A program made the translations under genes and the position numbers. From positions 1 through 6,062 of the forward strand of contig JAYRWN010000188.1 of the NCBI GenBank assembly GCA_041917975.1: a stretch of DNA of 6,062 nt. The letters are read 5' to 3'. Shown here in pieces: positions 1 through 6,062 of this stretch. A model generated the notes under the pieces. The model ran no database searches. It was not told where the DNA came from and saw only the letters and a list, made by a program, of their open reading frames with translations. The DNA is from JAYRWN01 sp041917975 (lineage in GTDB: Bacteria > Bacteroidota > Bacteroidia > Chitinophagales > Saprospiraceae). The first letter of the stretch is position 1; the number at the start of each line of letters is the position of its first letter.

Positions 1-1
1 C

Positions 2-2560
2 ATCGGGGCCGAACTGGCGCAGGTCACCTTTTTAAGCCTGGCCCGGAACACCATCCGGGAAGTGCTTTTTGATGATCAGGTTTCGTCTTTCGCCCTGGAA
101 TACCTGGACCTCAGCTATAATCAGGGTAATCTGAATCCTATCACTATTCCCGGCCAAGCTCTGGACCGGCTGAAGTATTTATATTTATTCCGGTCCGGTC
201 TGAGGAAAATCAGTTTCACTGGTCCGTTGGCAAATCTGGATACCCTGCATCTGGCCGAAAATAAACTGACGGAAATCACACTACCTGAGAAATGGCCACA
301 CTTGGTGACCTTATATTTACATCAGAACCAGCTGGACACATTTACACTTAACCCTAAACTATTTAAAAAATTGGAATATCTAAGTCTGAAAAAGAATCCA
401 ATTAAGAACCTTAATAGTGAAGATTTAGAAGAACAAAACTGTTGGACAAGGATTAAACCGTTTTTTGAGAAAGGATTTACACTGGGATGGGAAATAAATA
501 ATACCGGAAAAATAATTTTTTTAGGTAATTCTAATGTTGGCAAATCTACCATCATTGAAAGAATTACTACAGGAAAATTAAATAAAAATATGGACTCCAC
601 CCACGGTATTCAAATCTATAACTGGAATATCCCGAAAAAAGATTATCGAACTCCGTTAATCCATCAAATAGGTGAGTATCGCAAGGAATATTCTGGAAAA
701 CATAATGTAAGGCTTGAAATACCGAAAGAAATAAAATTACAGGTATGGGATTTCGGAGGACAGGAATATTATCATGCCACGCATCGATTATTTTTTAGCA
801 AGAATGCCCTCTATATCATTCTATGGGACGAAGAGTCTAATCGTTACTCATCCAATAACAATATTCCCGACAATTACCCTAAGGAACACTGGGTACAGAA
901 TGTATTATATTATAACCGCCCTAAAAGTAAGATCGATGATCTTTTGTTGGTACAAAATAAAGTAATAAATAAAGGAAAATTTAATATTGACAATAAAATA
1001 TTTATAATTTATGATTACAATAACCCGGCATTATTCGACGGTACTCTCGGTCAATTAGAGGACTATCTAAAAAACAACTTACACAAAATTAATGGATTAG
1101 GAATTCCTTATTTACAAATTTATTTTGACATCAGGACTAAAATAGAAACAATCAATAAAGAAACAAAATATTATAAATTCAATGATTTTGTAAATTTTCT
1201 AAAGATTGAGGTACAAAATTCAGGGAACCCTGATCTTTTTGAAAATGAAGAGGAAGTATATGAAATAATCGAATTTTTAGAAACATCCGGGTTGATAATA
1301 TTTTATGAAATTGATAAGAAAATACCAGATAAAAATTACATATTTACTGACTCCGATTGGCTGACTAAGTTAATATACGAAATTTTGTCATTAAAAGTCA
1401 AAAATCTGGGGCACCCTGGAGAATTTGACTTAGTCCATTTATTGACTGTTATAAATACTGAATATTTACGTTCGATTGGGTTAAACGATCCGGAATTTTG
1501 GATAAAACTATTGAAAGATTTTGATTTAATTTTTGAAACCAAACGTAACAATGCACGAATATTTATCGCCCCACAATATCTACCTGCGACCTGGAACGAG
1601 GAGCAGAAAAAGATTATAAGTGAATTAGAGAATAAATCGTTTAAAAATATAATAACAATTCAATATCCTCATTTTTTACCACCAGTATATCTTAATAGCT
1701 TGATATCCGAGCTAGGTGAGTACCATTTTGAATACATGTATTGTAAAGAAGGAATTATTGTTAAAAGAGCAAATCAAAATTTAGCTATTATATCTGGAAA
1801 TATTAAAGAAAAACAGATTATAATAAGTAGAGATATTCATGATTTTAGCTTTATGCCACTGATAATTTCAAAGTTGAATGAAATTATGAAAAAGGATGGA
1901 TTAATTGACCCTGAATATCAAATAAAAATTCCTGAATACCCTGATAGATTAGTAAGCTACAAATTATTAAAAGAAGCGCTAAATTCAAACAAATATAATA
2001 TTGATTTGATTAAATATTGGACTAAAATGGGTATGAAAAGAGATCAAATATTTGTTGCATATTCTCATAAAGCTATTGATTGTAAAGATTTTTTGTTGGA
2101 GTCTTTGAGGGAACGTATGAAAAATATTAAATTTTGGCACGACAAAGAAATTCCTGTAGGTTCTCCTTGGGAAAAAGAAATATATGATAATATTAATCAA
2201 AGCATTGCTTCATTACTATTAATTGATAATGATTTTCTAAACTCTGATTTTATAGTAAATAATGAACTTTCTAAAATTATAGAAGAGGTAGAAAAAGGAG
2301 GCCATATTATTATTCCTTTGATTGCCAGAACAGTGGATAAGGGTGATATTGAAAAAAAGTTGAAGGGAATTCAGATATTTAATCCAATATTTTTGAATTT
2401 TAAAAAAAGAAAACTGAACATTAAATATAAGATTGTACCATTAGATGAGTTTATTGAAGGATCTTTTAAAAAGATGGATGGTAAATGGGACATATATATA
2501 ACTATGCTTGTAAAAGCAATAAATGAATCAATTGAAAAAAGGATGTTATTTCAACCTTAA
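2..2560 (+). CDS. LRR-Roc-COR-TIR protein (Roco family), 5' partial
   Basis: The frame is open from nt 2 to the stop at 2558-2560 (852 codons), with leucine-rich repeat sequence already at the window edge, so the true start lies upstream. Residues below are counted from nt 2. Residues 5-155 hold about six LRRs of 21-25 residues (pattern LxxLxLxxNxL). Roc GTPase, about 172-400: P-loop GNSNVGKST at 175-183 (Lys181), switch I Thr200, switch II DFGGQE at 250-255. The G4 position reads NKVI at 319-322, lacking the usual Asp. COR, about 405-665, includes the TDSDWLTKLIYEIL segment around Trp453. TIR, about 680-845: IFVAYSH at 683-689, BB-loop-like region DKEIPVGSPW at 714-723, and Glu755 in SDFIVNNEL, which aligns by eye with the catalytic Glu of NAD-cleaving TIRs. 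Roco proteins use Roc-COR as a dimerising nucleotide switch; bacterial TIRs are often NADases in antiphage defence. A cytoplasmic sensor-effector role is inferred. GC drops sharply within the gene. Domain calls are firm; function is not. Confidence 0.93.
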   Translation: MGAELAQVTFLSLARNTIREVLFDDQVSSFALEYLDLSYNQGNLNPITIPGQALDRLKYLYLFRSGLRKISFTGPLANLDTLHLAENKLTEITLPEKWPHLVTLYLHQNQLDTFTLNPKLFKKLEYLSLKKNPIKNLNSEDLEEQNCWTRIKPFFEKGFTLGWEINNTGKIIFLGNSNVGKSTIIERITTGKLNKNMDSTHGIQIYNWNIPKKDYRTPLIHQIGEYRKEYSGKHNVRLEIPKEIKLQVWDFGGQEYYHATHRLFFSKNALYIILWDEESNRYSSNNNIPDNYPKEHWVQNVLYYNRPKSKIDDLLLVQNKVINKGKFNIDNKIFIIYDYNNPALFDGTLGQLEDYLKNNLHKINGLGIPYLQIYFDIRTKIETINKETKYYKFNDFVNFLKIEVQNSGNPDLFENEEEVYEIIEFLETSGLIIFYEIDKKIPDKNYIFTDSDWLTKLIYEILSLKVKNLGHPGEFDLVHLLTVINTEYLRSIGLNDPEFWIKLLKDFDLIFETKRNNARIFIAPQYLPATWNEEQKKIISELENKSFKNIITIQYPHFLPPVYLNSLISELGEYHFEYMYCKEGIIVKRANQNLAIISGNIKEKQIIISRDIHDFSFMPLIISKLNEIMKKDGLIDPEYQIKIPEYPDRLVSYKLLKEALNSNKYNIDLIKYWTKMGMKRDQIFVAYSHKAIDCKDFLLESLRERMKNIKFWHDKEIPVGSPWEKEIYDNINQSIASLLLIDNDFLNSDFIVNNELSKIIEEVEKGGHIIIPLIARTVDKGDIEKKLKGIQIFNPIFLNFKKRKLNIKYKIVPLDEFIEGSFKKMDGKWDIYITMLVKAINESIEKRMLFQP

Positions 2561-2606
2561 AGTATATTAGGAAATGAGATACTCTAGAATTTTCTTATGA
2601 TACTTT
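2559..2606. terminator. Possible bidirectional terminator hairpin between convergent genes
   Basis: Two 16-nt arms, 2559-2574 and 2591-2606, are complementary except for a 2-nt internal mismatch and one G-U pair. The outer stem is AAAGTAT/ATACTTT and the inner stem includes GAAA/TTTC, around a 16-nt loop. It overlaps the stop codon of the Roco gene and lies 25 bp beyond the psd stop, so it could serve both convergent genes. The stem is AT-rich and has no clear U-tract, so a classical intrinsic terminator is not certain; chance pairing in AT-rich DNA is the alternative. Confidence 0.35.
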
Positions 2607-2630
2607 GATAGGAATATTGTAAAAGATTTA

Positions 2631-3293
2631 TTACTCCGGAAATTTCGCGAGCACATCCAGGTTCCCTTTGACCACCTGGCCAATCTGCACCTGGGGCACA
2701 CTACCCAGGGGTAACAAAACATCCACGCGTGAGCCAAACTTGATGAAGCCCAGTTCGCCGCCCTGCTGCACCTGCTGCCCTTCCTGGGCATAACAGACGA
2801 TGCGGCGGGCCACGGCGCCGGCGATTTGTTTGATCATGAGGTCGTGCCGACCACTTTGCAACACCACCGAGGTGCGCTCATTGATCTCGGAGGACTTGGG
2901 CGCCCAGGCTACCAGGTATTTGCCGGGATGGTACTTGCTGTAAGCTACCGTACCGCTCACCGGATAGCGGTTGACATGTACATTCAGCGGGGACATAAAC
3001 ACGGAAATCTGCAGCCGGCGGGTTTTGTTAAAATATTCTTCCACCTCCACTTCTTCGATCACCACCACCTTGCCGTCGCAGGGGGCATAAACCAACTGAT
3101 CATTACGTACCGGGATCTCACGCAGCGGGTTGCGGAAAAAGTTGAGGATGAGACCGGCCAGCACCACGGTGGCCAGGATGACGATGATCCGCCAGGGCCA
3201 GGGTATGTATAAAGCCAAAAGATTGATCAACACAAATAAAATAGCGCTGACCGTCAATATTTTATAACCTTCTCGGTGCAAACGAAATCTCAT
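2631..3293 (-). CDS. psd: Phosphatidylserine decarboxylase proenzyme, short form
   Basis: The enzyme converts phosphatidylserine to phosphatidylethanolamine at the inner membrane, using a pyruvoyl group made by self-cleavage. The 220-residue product has a basic N-terminus, then two hydrophobic segments at about 13-31 and 34-53 that should anchor it. The core shows PCDGKV at 71-76 (Asp73), SPLNVHVNRYP at 101-111 (His106), and the processing site FGSRVDVLLP. Cleavage between Gly187 and Ser188 would give a 187-residue beta chain and a 33-residue alpha chain carrying the pyruvoyl group. The length fits the compact Psd type common in Bacteroidota and archaea, shorter than the E. coli enzyme of over 300 residues. 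The ATG at 3293-3291 is chosen because MRFRLHREGYKI is a typical start for this type. The partner phosphatidylserine synthase gene, often adjacent, is not in the window. The gene is divergent from pcrA and convergent with the Roco gene. Confidence 0.95.
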   Translation of the reverse strand: MRFRLHREGYKILTVSAILFVLINLLALYIPWPWRIIVILATVVLAGLILNFFRNPLREIPVRNDQLVYAPCDGKVVVIEEVEVEEYFNKTRRLQISVFMSPLNVHVNRYPVSGTVAYSKYHPGKYLVAWAPKSSEINERTSVVLQSGRHDLMIKQIAGAVARRIVCYAQEGQQVQQGGELGFIKFGSRVDVLLPLGSVPQVQIGQVVKGNLDVLAKFPE

Positions 3294-3328
3294 TACCAGC
3301 GGATTTTCCGGTAAAGATAAACGACTGT

Positions 3329-3391
3329 AATCAGTAATTAGGAATGTGGAATTAGGAATGTGGAATTAATAATTAACAATGAATAATGGAG
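3329..3391. repeat. Degenerate heptanucleotide tandem repeat, nine units
   Basis: The stretch divides exactly into nine 7-bp units that all begin AAT: AATCAGT, AATTAGG, AATGTGG, AATTAGG, AATGTGG, AATTAAT, AATTAAC, AATGAAT, AATGGAG. In units 2-5 the pair AATTAGG-AATGTGG occurs twice, making a perfect 14-bp tandem repeat (3336-3363). The pattern resembles the short tandemly repeated heptanucleotides known from intergenic regions of cyanobacteria and other environmental bacteria. Any function is unknown. The array begins 36 bp upstream of the psd start codon and so may overlap its promoter. Confidence 0.85.
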
Positions 3392-3540
3392 GGAGGCTGG
3401 TGGTGAAAAATGCTCTGGCCCCTAAATGTTGGACGATATTCCTAAATTAAAAAGAGAGGTTTTTTGACGGGAAGGCGGCTGAGCGGGGGTGGAAAACAAT
3501 GCAGGCGCACACCTAGGTTAAAGAAACTATTAATCGTATC

Positions 3541-3553
3541 TTTGCGGCGCAAA
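3541..3553. repeat. Short inverted repeat upstream of pcrA
   Basis: TTTGCG-G-CGCAAA is a perfect 6-bp inverted repeat with a single central base, 18 bp upstream of the pcrA ATG. The spacing suits a dimeric DNA-binding protein better than an RNA hairpin, since a one-base loop cannot form. It may also be coincidence; I do not recognise it as a known operator. Confidence 0.3.
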
Positions 3554-3571
3554 AAGTCAGACGACGGGAGA

Positions 3572-5821
3572 ATGGATTATTTAAAAGCCCTGAATGAAGC
3601 CCAGATCCAGGCGGTAACGCAGGTAGACGGACCGGTAATGGTCATCGCCGGCCCGGGCAGTGGCAAGACCCGCGTGCTGACCTTCCGCATTGCTTACCTC
3701 ATCGACTGCGGGGTGGCGCCGTGGGAGATCCTGGCGCTGACCTTTACCAACAAAGCGGCGCGGGAGATGAAAGAACGCATCGAAGGGGTGGTGGGACAGA
3801 AAGCGCGTTACGTGTGGGCCGGCACCTTTCACTCCATCTTCGCCCGCATCCTGCGCGTGGAAGCCGAAAAAATCGGCTACTCTCCCAACTTTACCATCTA
3901 CGACACCGACGACACCAAGAGCCTGCTGAACGAAATCATCAAAGACCTGGGCCTGGACAAAAACCTCTACAACGTAGGGGCTGTGCGCACGCGCATCTCC
4001 AGCGCCAAAAGCAACGTCATCTCCCCCATCATCTACGCCAAGACTCCGGAATTGCTGGAACAGGACCGCATGAACCGCATGCCGGAGCTGTATAAAATCT
4101 ATGAAAAATATGTGGCCCGCTGCGTGCGCGCCGGAGCCATGGATTTTGACGACCTGCTCTACCAGTTGTTCAAACTGCTGTACCTGAATAAAGATGAGGT
4201 GCGGGAGAAATATCAGCGCATGTTCCGCTACATCCTGGTGGATGAGTTTCAGGACACCAACTTCCTGCAGTATTCCATCCTCAAACAATTGGTCAACTAC
4301 CCGGACAGCCCGCGCAACCTGTGTGTGGTGGGCGATGATGCCCAAAGCATCTATTCCTTCCGCGGAGCTACTTTACAAAATATTTTTGACCTGCAGCAGG
4401 ATTATCCCGAGCTCAAAACCTTTAAGCTGGAGCAAAACTACCGCTCCACGCGCCACATCGTGGAAGCGGCTAACCAGGTGATCAACAAAAATGTACGCCA
4501 GATAGCCAAAGACCTGTGGACTCAGCACGAAGAAGGTCACCGCATCCACCTGATCAAAGCCATGACCGACACGGAAGAAGGGCGGCGGGTGGCCGATACC
4601 ATCCTGGAGCACAAAAACCGGCATCATTTGTCCAACATGGACATCGCCATCCTGTACCGCACAAATGCCCAATCCCGCATTTTTGAGGAGTTTTTGCGGC
4701 GATATAATATCCCCTACAAGGTGTTTGGCGGGCTGAGTTTTTATCAGCGCAAAGAGATCAAGGATCTGCTGGCTTACATGCGTCTGGCCATCAATCCGCA
4801 CGATGACGAGGCCCTCCGGCGGGTCATCAACTACCCGAAGCGGGGCATCGGCCAAAGCACCATCGACCGGCTCACCAGCCTGGCCAATGACCAGGAAAAA
4901 TCCTTCTGGAACTGCCTGCCGCTGCTGGAAGCCGGGGGAAAAGGCGCGGCGGCCTTACAAAATTTTATAGTCCTGGTGAAGGACATCCGCCAGAAAGCCG
5001 AAAAGGCTAACGCCTACGAAACCACCAAATACCTTGCCGAGCGCACGGGCATCATTCCTACCCTGAAAGCGGATAACTCCATCGAGTCCATGAGCCGCCT
5101 GGAAAACATCAATGCCCTGTTGGATGGGGTGCAGGAGTTTACGGACAACGATGTGGTGGTGGAGGGTCAGGACATCACCAATAAGTCGCTGGCCGCCTAC
5201 ATTCAGCACATCTCATTACTCACCGACCTGGATGAAGAACAACTGAAAGGGGATTACATCTCCCTGATGTCGGTGCACTCGGCCAAGGGCCTGGAATTCC
5301 GCTCGGTATTTGTGGTGGGTCTGGAGGAAAATATGTTCCCCTCCTATATGTCGTTATCTTCCCCGGAGCAGATCGAAGAGGAGCGCCGCCTGTTTTATGT
5401 AGCCATCACCAGAGCCAAGGAATATCTGACCCTCTCCTATGCCAACAGCCGCTACCATTTCGGACAAATGCGCTTCAACGACATGAGCCGCTTTCTGGAT
5501 GAACTGCCTGAAGATTCCCTGGATGCGCCGATGTCGCCCCATCATACGCCTATATTGGCTGAGCCCAAATACCTGGGCTTATTGCCCAAAGCGCCGGTGC
5601 CCAAAAAAGATCACAGCGCCGCCATGGCTAATTTTCAAGTGTCGGATCCGGATAAAATCAAAGTGGGCTCCCGCGTCTTACATATGAAATTTGGAGAAGG
5701 CGAGGTTAAAAGTATTGATGGTGACCGGGAAAAGCGGGTGGCTACGATTATTTTTCCCGAATCGGATGACCCGGAAAAACGTCTGGCCCTAAAATTTGCC
5801 AAACTGCATATTCTAGCTTAA
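3572..5821 (+). CDS. pcrA: PcrA/UvrD-type superfamily 1A DNA helicase
   Basis: This is a 3'-to-5' ATP-dependent DNA helicase for nucleotide-excision and mismatch-type repair, replication restart and removal of proteins from DNA. The 749-residue product is the usual length and has all main SF1A motifs: Q-motif region LNEAQIQAV (7-15), Walker A AGPGSGKT (26-33, Lys32), Walker B DEFQDTN (224-230), motif III GDDAQSIYSFRGA (254-266), motif IV LEQNYRST (286-293), motif V LMSVHSAKGLEF (565-576) and motif VI EERRLFYVAITRAK (603-616, with Arg614). The C-terminal part, about 694-749 with VGSRVLHMKFGEGEV, matches the Tudor-like domain that binds RNA polymerase in PcrA. The ATG at 3572 is preferred over an upstream in-frame TTG at 3464 because family similarity starts with MDYLKALNEAQ and GGGAG stands just before it. 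queG follows after 9 bp. PcrA and UvrD cannot be separated from sequence alone. Confidence 0.96.
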   Translation: MDYLKALNEAQIQAVTQVDGPVMVIAGPGSGKTRVLTFRIAYLIDCGVAPWEILALTFTNKAAREMKERIEGVVGQKARYVWAGTFHSIFARILRVEAEKIGYSPNFTIYDTDDTKSLLNEIIKDLGLDKNLYNVGAVRTRISSAKSNVISPIIYAKTPELLEQDRMNRMPELYKIYEKYVARCVRAGAMDFDDLLYQLFKLLYLNKDEVREKYQRMFRYILVDEFQDTNFLQYSILKQLVNYPDSPRNLCVVGDDAQSIYSFRGATLQNIFDLQQDYPELKTFKLEQNYRSTRHIVEAANQVINKNVRQIAKDLWTQHEEGHRIHLIKAMTDTEEGRRVADTILEHKNRHHLSNMDIAILYRTNAQSRIFEEFLRRYNIPYKVFGGLSFYQRKEIKDLLAYMRLAINPHDDEALRRVINYPKRGIGQSTIDRLTSLANDQEKSFWNCLPLLEAGGKGAAALQNFIVLVKDIRQKAEKANAYETTKYLAERTGIIPTLKADNSIESMSRLENINALLDGVQEFTDNDVVVEGQDITNKSLAAYIQHISLLTDLDEEQLKGDYISLMSVHSAKGLEFRSVFVVGLEENMFPSYMSLSSPEQIEEERRLFYVAITRAKEYLTLSYANSRYHFGQMRFNDMSRFLDELPEDSLDAPMSPHHTPILAEPKYLGLLPKAPVPKKDHSAAMANFQVSDPDKIKVGSRVLHMKFGEGEVKSIDGDREKRVATIIFPESDDPEKRLALKFAKLHILA

Positions 5822-5830
5822 GTTCAGGGG

Positions 5831-6062
5831 ATGATCGCCTCTGCTAAGTCAACCTGGATAAAAACTACCGCCCGGGAGTTGGGATTTTTTTTCACCGGCA
5901 TCGCTGCCGCGACCAGCCTGAATGAGGAAGCCCGTCAATTGGAGCGTTGGTTACAGCAGGGACGTCATGGCTCTATGACCTGGATGGAGCGATATTTTGA
6001 CCTACGCACCGACCCCCTGCTGTTGGTGCCGGGCGCCCGCGCCGTGATTTGTCTGGCTCATA
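5831..6062 (+). CDS. queG: Epoxyqueuosine reductase, 3' partial
   Basis: QueG reduces epoxyqueuosine to queuosine in tRNA, the last step of queuosine synthesis, using cobalamin and two 4Fe-4S clusters. Only the first 77 codons are present. They match the QueG N-terminal region: a GFFFTGIAAA segment (residues 18-27, the family's GFDxVGIA region), LERWLQQGRHGSMTWMER (37-54), the RTDPLLLVPGARAVI stretch (59-73) with its typical R-DP-L-PGA pattern, and then the window end. The iron-sulphur and cobalamin-binding parts are outside. The ATG at 5831 lies 9 bp after the pcrA stop, with CAGGGG directly before it as a weak ribosome binding site, so it is probably translated from the pcrA transcript. A run of eight T (5885-5892) encodes part of the Phe stretch, and the frame stays intact through it. 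Confidence 0.92.
   Translation, partial: MIASAKSTWIKTTARELGFFFTGIAAATSLNEEARQLERWLQQGRHGSMTWMERYFDLRTDPLLLVPGARAVICLAH

Larger units (their letters stand above)
3294..3571. other. Divergent spacer between psd and pcrA
   Basis: This 278-bp gap must contain the psd promoter (minus strand) and probably the promoter of pcrA-queG (plus strand). On the minus strand TATCTTTA (complement of 3312-3319) matches the Bacteroidota -7 element TAnnTTTG at all but the last base and lies about 20 bp from the psd start, but I see no matching -33 element. No convincing promoter for pcrA is visible. The spacer holds a heptanucleotide repeat array (3329-3391), a 13-bp inverted repeat (3541-3553) and an 8-bp palindrome ACCTAGGT (3511-3518). 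No RNA gene or riboswitch is recognised. Confidence 0.5.

Noticed and set aside
62..2560. GTG at nt 62 as the start of the Roco gene
   Set aside because: The same frame is open back to nt 2 and encodes another LRR phrase (LAQVTFLSLARN), so the GTG is internal and the gene begins outside the window.
2716..2976. Psd lacking the second His of the E. coli-type SPRDYHRVH motif, as a sign of an inactive enzyme
   Set aside because: The short-form Psd family normally has the SPLNVHVNRYP version, and the Gly-Ser processing site is intact, so the enzyme is expected to be active.
2826..3212. Long plus-strand reading frame opposite psd
   Set aside because: It is a shadow of the well-supported psd gene, rich in His and Gln with no domain logic.
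3400..3450. Tiny 16-codon reading frame starting GTG at 3400, with a GGAGGG-like sequence upstream
   Set aside because: The peptide is too short and unrecognisable to support; the purine run arises partly from the last heptad repeat, and no conservation evidence is available.
3464..3571. 36-residue N-terminal extension of PcrA from a TTG start
   Set aside because: The extension is a basic, low-complexity sequence unlike the family's N-terminus, and the ATG at 3572 starts exactly where helicase similarity begins.
3581..4345. 254-codon minus-strand reading frame opposite pcrA
   Set aside because: It is antisense to the helicase motifs; its composition (many His, Val, Gln) is the usual reverse-frame artefact of a GC-rich gene.
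5885..5892. Run of eight T in queG as a possible frameshift
   Set aside because: The reading frame matches QueG both before and after the run, so there is no sign of disruption.

Overview
The window most likely comes from a member of the Bacteroidota or a close FCB-group relative. This is inferred from a compact, membrane-anchored Psd of about 220 residues, a Bacteroidota-style PcrA/UvrD sequence, weak Shine-Dalgarno signals and a bacterial Roco protein carrying a TIR domain. No rRNA or other taxonomic marker is present, so the placement is tentative.

Layout: (1) nt 2-2560, plus strand: the 3' 852 codons of a large LRR-Roc-COR-TIR gene whose 5' end lies outside the window. (2) nt 2561-2630: a short AT-rich gap between convergent genes, with an imperfect hairpin that could end transcription from both sides. 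(3) nt 2631-3293, minus strand: psd, phosphatidylserine decarboxylase, complete. (4) nt 3294-3571: a divergent spacer that must hold the promoters of psd and pcrA. It contains a 63-bp array of nine degenerate 7-bp units, each starting AAT. (5) nt 3572-5821, plus strand: a complete PcrA/UvrD-type helicase gene. (6) nt 5831 to the window end: the first 77 codons of queG (epoxyqueuosine reductase), 9 bp downstream of pcrA and probably co-transcribed with it.

psd (membrane lipid synthesis), pcrA (DNA repair) and queG (tRNA modification) are ordinary housekeeping genes in GC-richer DNA (about 57% in a hand-counted part of pcrA). The Roco-TIR gene is the accessory element. Its visible LRR part has about 48% GC in the first 360 nt. 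The sequence then drops to about 28% in nt 361-540 and about 25% in the TIR segment, and GC recovers just inside the 3' end of psd. The gene therefore looks like a composite: an LRR sensor of near-host composition joined to an AT-rich Roc-COR-TIR signalling and effector part. The most interesting hypothesis is that it is a one-protein immune-type sensor, in which LRR recognition is relayed through a GTPase-COR module to a TIR effector. No partner gene is visible, and the upstream neighbourhood is outside the window.
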